From contig NZ_BOMS01000044.1 in NCBI RefSeq assembly GCF_016862315.1, positions 1 through 64,000 of the forward strand: DNA of 64,000 nucleotides, written 5' to 3'. The first letter of the stretch is position 1, and each line of letters opens with the position of its first letter. A program made the translations under genes and the position numbers. This DNA comes from Actinoplanes palleronii (GTDB lineage Bacteria > Actinomycetota > Actinomycetes > Mycobacteriales > Micromonosporaceae). The notes below the pieces were generated by a model. That model was not told the origin of the DNA. It ran no database searches and saw only the letters and a program-made list of their open reading frames with translations. This document shows, piece after piece, positions 35,743-43,684 of the stretch.

Positions 35743-36993
35743 GTGACGGCGTCCGCCCACGAATTCACAAGTTCGATAGTCCACGCACACGGCCTCGGCG
35801 ACCACTCTCCGGTACCTCCTCTCGGTGCTCCGCCGGGTGCTCCGGCGTCCTGCGGTGCCCGTCACCATGCGTTACGTACGTTCCAGTGGTTCCGGGGTGA
35901 TTCCGGTGACCCTGCCGAGCTTGTGACGGCCTTTCTCGAGGGCAACGGACTGCCGGTGCGAAAGCTCGGCCGAACGGGTGACAAAGACCGGCCGGATGGC
36001 CATGGCGCTATCTGCGGGGCGTCGCTCTACGTATCCGCGGATGCCGGATGCGTGATGATCAACGCCACTGCCGGCGGCCCCAGTCCGGTCCCCGCGGTCC
36101 CGGACGTGTACGCCGTCATCTGGGTACACGCCGACGTGCCTTCGCAGGGTTCAACGGACGACTGGGAACTCGGTTCCTGGCACGCGAGCTGGACTCCGCA
36201 GGAGCACGCCGGTGCGGTCCAGGACGTCCGGGACGCGATCGGGCGGGGCGACGTCTACCAGGTGAACGTGGTCGGGCACGCGTCCGCGCCGTACACCGGG
36301 AATCCGGCCGCGGCCCTGCGCCGCGTCGCCGCCCTGCCCGGAGCGCGGTACGGCGGCGTCCTGGCCGGCCCCGGCGGACGGTGGGCGATCGCGACCGCCT
36401 CGCCGGAGACCCTGGTCGAGGTTCGCGACGGCCGGGTGATCACCCGCCCGATCAAGGGCACCCGCCCGGCCACCGCTGCCGGGCACCGGGAGCTGCTCGC
36501 CTCGGCCAAGGAACGCGCCGAACACATCATGATCGTCGACCTGGAGCGCAACGACCTGGCCCGGCTGCCCGGCACCGGACCGGTCCGCGTCGACGAGCTG
36601 TTCGCGGTACGCCGTTGGAGTGGTCTCTGGCAGGCCGAGTCGGTCGTCTCGGCGGCCCTGGACGGCGACGTCGGCCTCGCCGAGCTGCTCCGCGCGGTCT
36701 GCCCCGGCGGCAGCGTCACCGGGGCGCCCAAGCACGCCGCGCTCGACCGGATCGCCGCCCTGGAGCCGGTGGGCCGCGGGGCGAGCATGGGTGGCCTGGG
36801 CTGGATCGGACACGACCACGTCGACCTGGGGCTGAGCATCCGGACCGTGGCGGTCGACGGCGCCCGGGTGCACGCCTGGGCGGGCGGCGGGATCACCGCG
36901 GACAGCGACCCGGCCGACGAGGTCGCCGAGGCCGCGGCGAAGGCCGGACCACTGCGCGCCGCCCTGGCCGGGACGGTCACAGGCGCCGCATAG
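35743..36993 (+). CDS. pabB: Aminodeoxychorismate synthase component I (chorismate-binding)
   Basis: About 416 residues. The chorismate-binding domain has VITRPIKGTRPATAAGHRELLASAKERAEHIMIVDLERND (in parts) and VCPGGSVTGAPKHAALDRIAALEPVGRG. The Lys in PIKGT is the PabB-type catalytic residue; anthranilate synthases have Ala there, so p-aminobenzoate/folate synthesis is favoured over tryptophan. The N-terminal domain is shorter than E. coli PabB. Start GTG 35743 is tentative, as no good ribosome site is present. No pabA or pabC adjacent. Confidence 0.85.
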   Translation: MTASAHEFTSSIVHAHGLGDHSPVPPLGAPPGAPASCGARHHALRTFQWFRGDSGDPAELVTAFLEGNGLPVRKLGRTGDKDRPDGHGAICGASLYVSADAGCVMINATAGGPSPVPAVPDVYAVIWVHADVPSQGSTDDWELGSWHASWTPQEHAGAVQDVRDAIGRGDVYQVNVVGHASAPYTGNPAAALRRVAALPGARYGGVLAGPGGRWAIATASPETLVEVRDGRVITRPIKGTRPATAAGHRELLASAKERAEHIMIVDLERNDLARLPGTGPVRVDELFAVRRWSGLWQAESVVSAALDGDVGLAELLRAVCPGGSVTGAPKHAALDRIAALEPVGRGASMGGLGWIGHDHVDLGLSIRTVAVDGARVHAWAGGGITADSDPADEVAEAAAKAGPLRAALAGTVTGAA

Positions 36994-37147
36994 CCGCTTC
37001 CGAGCGTTCTCTACCTATTGCGTGCCACTCTCACTGTCCGCCCCCACGGCCGGGGGCCGAGCGCGTACCTTGGCGCACGCGTTTCACCAAGACGGTCCAC
37101 AGTGGCGACCAGGCCGCGGTGGCTGCAGAGAAGGCGACACCCAGGTC

Positions 37148-37681
37148 ATGCTCGAACTCCTCGACCCACCGGCGGTTCCCGCCCCGCGCTCCGCGAGCCC
37201 CGAGTTCCCGCGCTTCGCGCACGACAGCTCGCAGCGGCTGCACCACAGCGCGTATCAACTCTGCCGGGATTGGCACCTCGCCCAGGACCTGACCCAGACC
37301 ACGCTGACCAAGCTGTTCCTGAGCTGGGACCGGGCCGCGGAGAGCGACAACCTTTCGGCGTACGCCCAGAAGGTCCTGCTCCGGACGTATCTGGACCACA
37401 GGCGCCGCCGCAGCTCCACCGAGTCCACTCCGGGCGAATTGCGCGAACCGTCCTACACGTCCGATCCCGATCTGCGGATCACCATGATGATCGCGGTGGA
37501 CCGGTTGCCGGCCCGGGACCGGGCGATAGTGCTGCTGCGCTACTTCGCCGACCACACGGTCGAGCAGGTCGCCGCCGAGCTGAACGTCCCGATCACCGTG
37601 GTCAAGAGCCAGACCCGGCGCTCCCTGATCAAGCTGAAGCACATGCTGGTCGGCGACCGCGCGGCCCTGTTTGCCGCCTGA
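37148..37681 (+). CDS. SigE-family (Streptomyces type) ECF sigma factor
   Basis: 177 residues. Region 2: LHHSAYQLCRDWHLAQDLTQTTLTKLFLSW and AYAQKVLLRTYLDHRRRRS; region 4: LPARDRAIVLLRYFADHTVEQVAAELNVPITVVKSQTRRSLIKLK. Matches the short SigE-like family of actinomycetes (TIGR02983). No anti-sigma neighbour. Start ATG 37148 agrees with the family; the upstream open frame is not conserved-looking. The Mn riboswitch begins 15 bases after its stop. Confidence 0.88.
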   Translation: MLELLDPPAVPAPRSASPEFPRFAHDSSQRLHHSAYQLCRDWHLAQDLTQTTLTKLFLSWDRAAESDNLSAYAQKVLLRTYLDHRRRRSSTESTPGELREPSYTSDPDLRITMMIAVDRLPARDRAIVLLRYFADHTVEQVAAELNVPITVVKSQTRRSLIKLKHMLVGDRAALFAA

Positions 37682-37695
37682 CGCTATCGTCACCC

Positions 37696-37801
37696 GCGAA
37701 GGGGAGTAGTCCTTTCGTCGGTCGTTCGACATCCTGGCGCCTCGCGGTGCCCGGCGGCCGGGCCCCGGGTCACGTACCCGGGGTGGACGAGACCTTCGGC
37801 C
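37696..37801 (+). promoter_or_regulatory. yybP-ykoY (manganese) riboswitch before a P-loop ATPase gene
   Basis: All diagnostic blocks are present: GCGAAGGGGAGTAG at the 5' side, TCGTCGG-TCGTTCGACA and ACATCCTGGCGCC within, two GC hairpins, and GGACGAGACCTTCGGCC at the 3' side. CGAAGG pairs with CCTTCG to close P1. These riboswitches bind Mn2+ at the L1-L3 junction. An alternative strand at 37831-37843 can pair with the 3' side (37788-37801), giving a plausible on/off platform. The expected Mn exporter is not downstream. Confidence 0.9.
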
Positions 37802-37843
37802 CTGCAGGTGACATGTGTCGCCGCGACAGGGGCCGGAGTCTCG
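37788..37843 (+). terminator. Candidate expression platform of the Mn riboswitch
   Basis: CGAGACCTTCGGCC (37788-37801), the 3' strand of the aptamer, is nearly complementary to GGCCGGAGTCTCG (37831-37843): GGCC and CGAGAC pair and the middle bulges. Formation would compete with P1. In a Mn-on switch this would be the metal-free terminator or blocking stem. Inference from base pairing only. Confidence 0.5.
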
Positions 37844-37894
37844 GCGGTCGCGGGAAAACGGTCCTCTGCCCCGGTGGCGGGAGAGGAAACGACC

Positions 37895-38554
37895 ATGGCG
37901 ACGGCCCTTGCCACCGCTGCTATCGCTCCGTGCGCAGCCCGCGACCTCCGCGGGCAGCTGGTCGGGGAGCTCAACTTTCCGGCGGGGTCGCTGCTGGTGG
38001 TGGCCGGTGTGCCGGGAGCGGGCAAGACCACGCTGCTGAAGCGGCTGCTGCCGCAGGCGGGGGTGCGGCTGCTCGACTCCGAGCACGGGCGGGTGCGGCT
38101 GAGCCGGTACTTCGGCGCGCTGCCGTACAAGTACTGGCGGCCGCTGGTGCACGCCAGCCACTACGTGCGGCTGTACCGCGCGCTGCGGGGACCGGAATCG
38201 ATCGTGGTGCACGAGTCCGGGACGCGGAGCTGGGCGCGCCGACTGATCACGGGGGCGGCGCGGCGGGCGGATCGTCGTACCCATCTGCTGCTCCTCGATG
38301 TCGACCCGGGCGAGGCTCTCGCCGGACAGCGGACCCGGAACCGGAAGGTCCGCCCGTCGGTCTTCGCCGCGCACTGCCGCAACTGGCAGCGGCTCCTGCG
38401 CGAGGTGGCCGATTCTGGTCACCCGATCCACCGGGAGGCCGCGACCATCACCGTGATCGACCGGGCGGTGGCGACCGAACTGAGCGCGATCCGGTTCACC
38501 GGTCCGCACCTGGTGCCGGACGCCCCGGTCCGGCAGCTGTCGGCGGCGGCGTAA
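37895..38554 (+). CDS. Small P-loop ATP-binding protein under a Mn riboswitch
   Basis: 219 residues. Walker A LLVVAGVPGAGKTTLLKRLL (residues 34-53); candidate Walker B THLLLLDVDPGEALAGQ. C-terminal part has RPSVFAAHCRNWQRLLREVADSGHPIHREAATITVIDRA. Resembles stand-alone AAA/kinase-like ATPases of actinomycetes (zeta-toxin or adenylate-kinase-like fold) with no known substrate. Start ATG 37895 follows GAGAGGAA. It is the only gene directly downstream of the riboswitch; peptide deformylase follows 21 bases later. Confidence 0.8.
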   Translation: MATALATAAIAPCAARDLRGQLVGELNFPAGSLLVVAGVPGAGKTTLLKRLLPQAGVRLLDSEHGRVRLSRYFGALPYKYWRPLVHASHYVRLYRALRGPESIVVHESGTRSWARRLITGAARRADRRTHLLLLDVDPGEALAGQRTRNRKVRPSVFAAHCRNWQRLLREVADSGHPIHREAATITVIDRAVATELSAIRFTGPHLVPDAPVRQLSAAA

Positions 38555-38575
38555 CGGGCCGATAGGCTTTCAGGC

Positions 38576-39067
38576 ATGACAGTGAGGCCCATCCGGATCT
38601 ACGGCGACCCGGTCCTGCGCACACCCGCCGACCCGGTCACCGCGTTCGACGCCACCCTGCGCGAGATCGTCCGCGACCTGGAGGACACCGTCCGCGAACC
38701 CGGCCGCGCCGGTGTCGCCGGACCGCAGATCGGCGTGAGTCTGCGGGTGTTCTCCTACAACGTGGGCGGCGAGGTGGGTCACATGATCAACCCGGTGCTG
38801 TCCGATTTCGAGGGGGAGCAGGAGGACGAGGAGGGCTGCCTGTCGCTGCCCGGCCTCGGCTACTCCACGAAGCGATCGATGTCGGTCACGGCCAGCGGCT
38901 TCGACCAGCACGGCGAGCCCCTGGTGATCCGCGGTACCGAGTTCCTGGCCCGGGCGCTGCAGCACGAGACCGACCACCTCGACGGCCGCCTCTACATCGA
39001 TACCCTGACCGGCGACGTCCGCCGCCAGGCCCTGCGCGAACTGCGCCGGGTCGTCCCCCGCCGATGA
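38576..39067 (+). CDS. def: Peptide deformylase
   Basis: 163 residues. The three PDF motifs are present: GVAGPQIGVS (motif 1), EEGCLSLPG (motif 2 with the metal Cys) and QHETDHLDG (motif 3, HExxH). It removes formyl from new proteins' N-terminal Met. Slightly short but complete. Likely co-transcribed with the P-loop gene before it (21 bases) and the methyltransferase after it (ATGA overlap). Confidence 0.95.
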   Translation: MTVRPIRIYGDPVLRTPADPVTAFDATLREIVRDLEDTVREPGRAGVAGPQIGVSLRVFSYNVGGEVGHMINPVLSDFEGEQEDEEGCLSLPGLGYSTKRSMSVTASGFDQHGEPLVIRGTEFLARALQHETDHLDGRLYIDTLTGDVRRQALRELRRVVPRR

Positions 39068-39927
39068 CCGAGCCGCCCGCGCCCCCACCCACCGACACCC
39101 GGCGGTTCGCGGCCGCGTCGCTGGCGGCCGGCGACGCGACCGGCTGGTTCGAGGAGCTCTATGCCTCGGCGCGGGACGGCGGCGCGGTCGTGCCGTGGGA
39201 CGTGGCGGCGGCGAGCGTGCGCCTGCGGGAGTTCCCGCTGCCGCCGGGCGCGGGCCGGCGCGCCCTGGTCGTCGGCTGCGGTCCGGGCCGCGACGCGGAG
39301 CATCTCGCGGCTCTGGGGTATGCCGTGACCGCATTTGACATCGCAGCCACCGCGATCGAGCTGGCCCGCTCACGGCACCCGGAGTCACCGGTCGCCTATC
39401 AGGTGGCCGACCTGCTCGACCCGCCGGCGGCGTGGACCCGGGCCTTCGACCTGGTCCTGGAGAGCAACAACGTGCAGGCCCTGCCCGCCGGGATCCGCAC
39501 CCGGGCGATCGCCGCCGTGGGAGAGTTCGTCGCACCGGGCGGAACCCTCCTGGTCCTGGCCGCCGCAGCCACCGACGTCCCCCCGCCAGCCGACGTCCCG
39601 GCGCCTGCTGACGTCCCCCGGCCGGCCGGCGTCCCGGCACCGGTCGATGTCCCCTTGCCCACCGATATCCCGGCGCTGATCGATGTCCTCCCGGCAACCG
39701 ACGTCCCGGCGGTGACCGACCTTCCGGCTGTGCCGGATGTCGCGGCGGCGGTCGGCGTTCCGGCGGGGGCCGGTGTGCTGGGGGAGGGCCCGCCGTGGCC
39801 ACTGACCCGGGCGGAGGTCGACGCCTTCGCCGGCCCCGGACTGCGCCCGATCTCGGTAGAGGAGATCACCGCACCCGGCACCCGGCTGGTCCGCCGCTGG
39901 CGAGCCGTCTTCACCCGCCGACCCTGA
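39064..39927 (+). CDS. SAM-dependent methyltransferase with a hexapeptide-repeat insert
   Basis: 287 residues. Rossmann core: RALVVGCGPGRDAEHLAALGYAVTAFDIAATAIELAR (motif I and acidic loop), FDLVLESNNVQAL and FVAPGGTLLVLAAAA. After strand 5, about residues 170-235 are a run of eleven x-D-V-P-x-x hexapeptides. The fold then resumes with WPLTRAEVDAFAGPGLRPISVEEI. TPMT/thiopurine-like group. The insert is low-complexity and absent from ordinary relatives. ATG overlaps the def stop. Confidence 0.85.
   Translation: MTEPPAPPPTDTRRFAAASLAAGDATGWFEELYASARDGGAVVPWDVAAASVRLREFPLPPGAGRRALVVGCGPGRDAEHLAALGYAVTAFDIAATAIELARSRHPESPVAYQVADLLDPPAAWTRAFDLVLESNNVQALPAGIRTRAIAAVGEFVAPGGTLLVLAAAATDVPPPADVPAPADVPRPAGVPAPVDVPLPTDIPALIDVLPATDVPAVTDLPAVPDVAAAVGVPAGAGVLGEGPPWPLTRAEVDAFAGPGLRPISVEEITAPGTRLVRRWRAVFTRRP
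39571..39768. repeat. 18-bp tandem repeat, eleven units, inside the methyltransferase gene
   Basis: Eleven in-frame 18-base units of the form (ACC/GCC)GACGTCCC(G/C)-N6, encoding x-D-V-P-x-x. The first units are closest to the consensus and the later ones diverge, suggesting growth by slippage or unequal exchange followed by drift. Confidence 0.93.
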
Positions 39928-40100
39928 CACGCCGAGCCTTCCAGCGCGCAAGTCCCGGTTTTCCAGTGCGCGTGGGCGGGTCCCGGTCTTCTATTGCGCG
40001 CGGCCCCGGCCGTCTATCGCGCGGGTCCCGGCCCACGGTCCCGCCGCCGCCCCATCAAGGCCGCAACAGCACCCGAACGGCCGTCGTGGGCGCCCGGGTC

Positions 40101-40323
40101 CCCGGCTGGTCCGCAGAGGTGCTTCCGCGGCCCGGAGTGACCCCTCACGGCCAGTTCGTCCCCGCCGGCTGGGTTCCAGGTGTGCCTCGAGGCAATGGGA
40201 CACACCTCTGGTCCCCGGCTGGTCCGCAGGTGGGCCCCGGCTGGTCCGCAGAGGTGCTTCCGCGGCCCGGAGTGACCCCTCACGGCCAGCTCGTCCCCGC
40301 CGGCTGGGTCCCAGGTGTGCCTC
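40101..40323. repeat. 135-bp-period direct duplication of two hairpin repeats
   Basis: An 88-base stretch at 40101-40188 recurs at 40236-40323 with two differences. Each unit contains a diverged hairpin (L1 40104-40156, L2 40239-40291; 22-base arms and 9-base loop CGCGGCCCG) and the left arm of another (G 40167-40188, H 40301-40323). A third partial start of the unit lies at 40213-40230. Shows that the elements expand locally by duplication. Confidence 0.88.
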
Positions 40324-40354
40324 AAGCCAACGGACACACCTCTGGGAACCAGCC
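40301..40354. repeat. Intergenic inverted repeat, copy H (23-bp arms, 8-nt loop)
   Basis: Left arm 40301-40323 begins CGGCTGGGTCCCAGGTGTG; loop AAGCCAAC; right arm 40332-40354 ends GGAACCAGCC. Imperfect pairing. The related copy G at 40167-40216 has lost the end of its right arm. Confidence 0.75.
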
Positions 40355-40417
40355 ACGGTCGGTGGGGCGCGTGGTGGCCGCCGTTGCTTGCGGTTGTTGT
40401 GCGCGGCCCGGGCGGAG

Positions 40418-40470
40418 GGCTGGCTGTCAGGTGTGTCTCGAGCAGGTGGATGCACCTCTGGGAGCCAGCC
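40418..40470. repeat. Intergenic inverted repeat, copy I (22-bp arms, 9-nt loop)
   Basis: Left arm 40418-40439 begins GGCTGGCTGTCAGGTGTG; loop GAGCAGGTG (40440-40448); right arm 40449-40470 ends GGGAGCCAGCC. Most positions pair. Confidence 0.82.
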
Positions 40471-40542
40471 GGGGGGCGGGCGGCGTGCCGCGGTCCGGTC
40501 CGGCGGGGGCCGGGCGCGGCGGGTCGCCGTGTCCGGCGCGCG

Positions 40543-40595
40543 GGCTGGTGCTCACGGTTGTCTCGGAAGTGCGGAGGCAGCCGTGAACACCAGCC
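40543..40595. repeat. Intergenic inverted repeat, copy J (22-bp arms, 9-nt loop)
   Basis: Left arm 40543-40564 begins GGCTGGTGCTCACGGTTG; loop GGAAGTGCG (40565-40573); right arm 40574-40595. All positions pair when wobbles are allowed. The inner arm is of the CGG-TG type, as in copy B, not AGGGGTG. Confidence 0.88.
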
Positions 40596-40618
40596 GGTGC
40601 TGATCCGCGCGGACAACG

Positions 40619-40644
40619 GTGCGCCGGGCGTGTGCCCGGCGCAC
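40619..40644 (-). terminator. Terminator-like hairpin after the secreted protein gene
   Basis: GTGCGCCGGGC, loop GTGT, GCCCGGCGCAC: a perfect 11-bp stem, about 50 bases past the stop of the minus-strand gene at 40694. It is separate from the hairpin-repeat family (different sequence and a 4-base loop). Confidence 0.7.
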
Positions 40645-40693
40645 CGTGCCTCAGGTAGGGCCGGCTGTCACTGTGCGGAGGTGGGGCCGGCTG

Positions 40694-41389
40694 TCAGTGA
40701 GCGGCGAAGAACAGGAACATGTTGGTCGGGATCGGGCCGACCACGTTCTTGTTCTTGGCCTTGATCAGGCCGGACAGGTAGGTCCAGCTCTGGTGCTTCT
40801 GGATCGCCTTGTAGGTGGTGGCGTTCGTGACACCGACCACCTGCACGTCCCACCACTCCGCCTTGCCCTTGTTCTTGGTGGTGATGAAGTGGTCGTGCCC
40901 CGGCGTGGTGAAGTTCTCCAGGGCCGGCTTCAGCTTCTCCGGAGTGGTCTTGTAGATCGGGGCGAGCGCCTCCGCCAGGCGCGTCATGTCCAGGTTCATC
41001 GGGTGGTCGACGCAGGTCAGCTTGTCCGGGCAGTCCAGGCCCTTGGCGGTGAAGCCGAGCGGCACCGTGATGAAGAGCGGGTCGAAGTTCTTGGCCGGCG
41101 CCACCGTGGCCTTCTCGCCGACCTCGCAGCCGGTGGTCGACGCCGCGGTCACGTGCGAGTCGCAGTAGAAGCCGTGGTTGTAGGTGAAGCTGGACCCATG
41201 ACCGGCGTGGTTGCCCATGGTCATGCCGAATTCGTTCGGGCCGCGTCCACCGGTCGCGGTGGTGGCCTCGCCCTTCGGGTCGCTGCTGGAGGCGGCGTGC
41301 GCGATGGCGCCACCTCCGGCGGAGAGGGCGATCGCCGCGGCCATCAGCGGAATGGCTCGGGCGGTGTTGCGGCGGATGAGATCGAGCAT
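40694..41389 (-). CDS. Secreted protein of unknown function
   Basis: 231 residues. Signal peptide IPLMAAAIALSAGGGAIAHA then a mature domain with SSFTYNHGFYCDSHVTAASTTGCEVG, PLFITVPLGF, LDCPDKLTCVDHPMNLDMTRLA and TPGHDHFITTKNKGKAEWWDVQVVGV. Four cysteines and several His suggest disulphides and perhaps metal binding. Family not recognised. Start ATG 41389 has AAAGGGGA upstream. Confidence 0.75.
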   Translation of the reverse strand: MLDLIRRNTARAIPLMAAAIALSAGGGAIAHAASSSDPKGEATTATGGRGPNEFGMTMGNHAGHGSSFTYNHGFYCDSHVTAASTTGCEVGEKATVAPAKNFDPLFITVPLGFTAKGLDCPDKLTCVDHPMNLDMTRLAEALAPIYKTTPEKLKPALENFTTPGHDHFITTKNKGKAEWWDVQVVGVTNATTYKAIQKHQSWTYLSGLIKAKNKNVVGPIPTNMFLFFAAH

Positions 41390-41544
41390 GTCGGCGTCCC
41401 CTTTGACGCTCGCGGGCGCGCCTTCGGACGGCGGCCCTGTTCGAGGAGTTCGGGGCCGCGCGGAAGCCGGATTGCCGCAGAAGCCACCTATCACTCGTAA
41501 GGGGTAAACCTAGTCATAAACCGCACCGGCTGGCGCGGAACGCG

Positions 41545-42120
41545 CTACCGGGCCGGGGAGCCCTCCACCTTCTCGGCCACCCAGGACCGCAGGAACTCGC
41601 TGTCGGTACGGTTCACCCCGCGCGCCAGCCAGGTGAGGCCGGCACCCAGCAGCGCGACCGCCGCACCGGCACCGACGACCACCGGACCGATCAACGCCTC
41701 CCGGAACGACCCGTGCACCAGCGGCACGACAGTGTCGACGACACCGAGCACCGCGATCAGCGAGCCGGCGACGGCCCCGGCCCAGAGCAGCGCCCGGCCC
41801 GGTTGACTGCCACCCGGGGTGCAGCGGATCTCGCAGCCGGCCGGGACCGCGACGATCTCCCCCCGCAGCGACGGCTGGCGCAGATGGCGCGAGAACCGCA
41901 CCCGCAGCAGCATCAGCCGGAATCCGTCCTCGCCGACGTGGCCGTACACCACCCGGTCGTCGGGGACCATCATCGGCGCCCGCCGCCATGCCTGTGTCCC
42001 GCTCACCACCGCCGCGTCCAGCCGCCGCCGGGCCTCCTGCGCCGGCACCGCCGAGACCAGGACGAACTCCTGGTCCCGCCGTCCGCGCGCCACACCGCCG
42101 ATCCACCGCCCGATCCCCAT
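41545..42120 (-). CDS. Hypothetical membrane protein with N-terminal cytoplasmic domain
   Basis: 191 residues. The first 110 residues are soluble (DQEFVLVSAVPAQEARRRLDAAVVSG, DDRVVYGHVGEDGFRLMLLRVRFSRHLRQPSLRGEIVAVPAG). Two helices follow (ALLWAGAVAGSLIAVLGVV and GPVVVGAGAAVALLGAGLTWLA), then a basic/acidic tail. No recognised family. Start ATG 42120 was preferred over a longer Pro/Arg-rich upstream frame. Confidence 0.65.
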   Translation of the reverse strand: MGIGRWIGGVARGRRDQEFVLVSAVPAQEARRRLDAAVVSGTQAWRRAPMMVPDDRVVYGHVGEDGFRLMLLRVRFSRHLRQPSLRGEIVAVPAGCEIRCTPGGSQPGRALLWAGAVAGSLIAVLGVVDTVVPLVHGSFREALIGPVVVGAGAAVALLGAGLTWLARGVNRTDSEFLRSWVAEKVEGSPAR

Positions 42121-42160
42121 CCCGTGAGTGTCGGCCCGCCGCACAAGGGCGCAGACACGC

Positions 42161-42188
42161 CGACGCCCGGCGCGTGGGCCGGGCGTCG
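42161..42188 (-). terminator. Hairpin after the endonuclease I gene
   Basis: CGACGCCCGGC (42161-42171) and GCCGGGCGTCG (42178-42188) form a perfect 11-bp stem around GCGTGG, in the 160-base gap between the endonuclease gene and the next minus-strand gene. Probably terminates the endonuclease transcript. Confidence 0.7.
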
Positions 42189-42279
42189 ACGGGGGAACCG
42201 GGGGGACGGTCGTGGCGGTGGGAGTGGTGCGCCGAGGTCGGGCCGGCCGCACGCCTGGGCCCGACCTCAGCGGCCTGTG

Positions 42280-43464
42280 CTACCCGAAGATCGAGCTGAC
42301 CCATTCCGGGTGGTCGATGAACGGGTTCCGGTTGTGCTGGTACGTGCTGTAGATGACCTGGTTGCGGTTCTTCTCGAACGCGTCCGGCGGGTCGGCGGCG
42401 TTCCACTGCAGCAGGACCGAGAGCTTGCCGATGTACGGGTTGGAGCCGTTGGAGACCGAGTTGTTGACCTCCAGGTCGGCGAAGCCGTCGTCCCCCGAGT
42501 AGCGGACGGCCATGTAGAAGATCATGCGGGCCACGTCGCCCTTGACCGCGGCGCGCGGCTCGAACGAGTCCGAGTCGGTGTAGTTGCCGGCCGCGCCGGA
42601 GACCGCCGAGCCGCCGGTGTCGAAGTCCTTGTTGTCACGGATCGAGTTGACCGTGACGTCCTCCGGGCGCAGGTGGTGCAGGTCGGTGCCGGGGCCGGTG
42701 ACGGTGCCGAAGTCACCGTGCGACTTGGCGTAGACGTGCTCGCGGTTCCAGTCGCCGACGTCGCCGCCGTTGAGGGTCTTGGACCGGCTGGTGCCCGAGT
42801 AGAGCAGGATCACGTTCGACGAGTTCGACGGGTCCTGGTCGGTGACCTTCAGGGCGTTCCACACCCCGTCGTACGAGAGCTTGGTGACGCCGGTGGAGAT
42901 GATCGTGTGCAGTGCGGACTTCAGCGCGGCGCCGGACTTGCCGGAGGCGGCCGCGTAGTACGCGTCGGTGCTGCTGGACGCGGTCGGCGTGGCGGTGGCC
43001 GTGGTGGTCGTGGTCGGGCTGGTGGTCGACGTCGCGCCCAGGGTCATCGCGGTCGGCGACTTCAGGCCGGCGTGCGAGAAGTACGCCTCCAGCGAGCCGC
43101 TGACGGTCAGCGCCTTGCCGATCAGCGACGGGTTGCTGAGCAGCCCGAACGAGGACCGGTACGAGCTGGTGATCTGGACGTACAGCATCTTGGTGGTGCT
43201 GGTCTCGGTCTTGCTGTCGGCGATCGCCAGGGCGGTGTCGCCGGTGAAGTTGCTGAACTTCACGGTGCTGGTCGCGGTCGGCTCGCCGACGATGTAGCCG
43301 AGCACCGTGCCGGAGCCGCTCTGGCCGGCGATCGCCTGGGCGACAGTCAGCGAGGCGGCAGCCGTGGCGGGCGTCGAGGCCAGCGTGAAGAGCAGGGCCA
43401 GCAACGCGAGGAACGTGGGGACGGTCACCGCCAGAATGCGGCGATGCTGTTTCGGGACGGGCAT
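42280..43464 (-). CDS. Secreted endonuclease I (EndA/NucM family) with N-terminal OB-like domain
   Basis: 394 residues. Signal peptide MPVPKQHRRILAVTVPTFLALLALLFTLAS. Residues 38-150 are an OB-like (DUF6359) domain (LTVAQAIAGQSGSGTVLGYIVGEPTATSTV), then a Thr-rich linker, then the nuclease: GDWNREHVYAKSHGDFG, TDLHHLRPEDVTVNSIRDNKDF with the His-Asn beta-beta-alpha metal centre, and VARMIFYMAVRYSGDD. Degrades extracellular DNA. Start ATG 43464 follows GGAGCACCCCC. Confidence 0.92.
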   Translation of the reverse strand: MPVPKQHRRILAVTVPTFLALLALLFTLASTPATAAASLTVAQAIAGQSGSGTVLGYIVGEPTATSTVKFSNFTGDTALAIADSKTETSTTKMLYVQITSSYRSSFGLLSNPSLIGKALTVSGSLEAYFSHAGLKSPTAMTLGATSTTSPTTTTTATATPTASSSTDAYYAAASGKSGAALKSALHTIISTGVTKLSYDGVWNALKVTDQDPSNSSNVILLYSGTSRSKTLNGGDVGDWNREHVYAKSHGDFGTVTGPGTDLHHLRPEDVTVNSIRDNKDFDTGGSAVSGAAGNYTDSDSFEPRAAVKGDVARMIFYMAVRYSGDDGFADLEVNNSVSNGSNPYIGKLSVLLQWNAADPPDAFEKNRNQVIYSTYQHNRNPFIDHPEWVSSIFG

Positions 43465-43684
43465 GGGGGTGCTCCGTTTCGCCAGGCTGTATAGACAGCT
43501 TTGAGTGTGGGTGACCGGCGGCGATCGCCGTACATACCACATGGGTCATATCTGCCCGCCCGTTCTGGACGTGTGGATTTAACCTCAATGGTGCGTACCC
43601 GAAAGATGTTTCAGCCTGTCGGGTTCACCCAGGGTGCGACGCGCTCTCAGGGACGGTCGTTACCCTGCGTCCCGGGGAGGCTTC

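Larger units (their letters stand above)
39928..40693. other. Repeat-rich intergenic region, no gene supported
   Basis: About 766 bases between the methyltransferase and a convergent secreted-protein gene. From 39944 to 40045 it holds degenerate CCCGG-(T/C)(T/C)TTC-TA/CA-TGCGCG units. From 40101 to 40595 it is a cluster of hairpin repeats (copies L1, G, L2, H, I, J). Open frames across it read the repeats as GW-x-GVP-type peptides and look like artefacts. Confidence 0.7.

Noticed and set aside
39795..40616. Several open frames in both directions with GW-x-GVP-x repeats around 40.0-40.6 kb
   Set aside because: They follow the inverted repeats, change frame between copies and overlap the methyltransferase end. 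I treat the region as non-coding.
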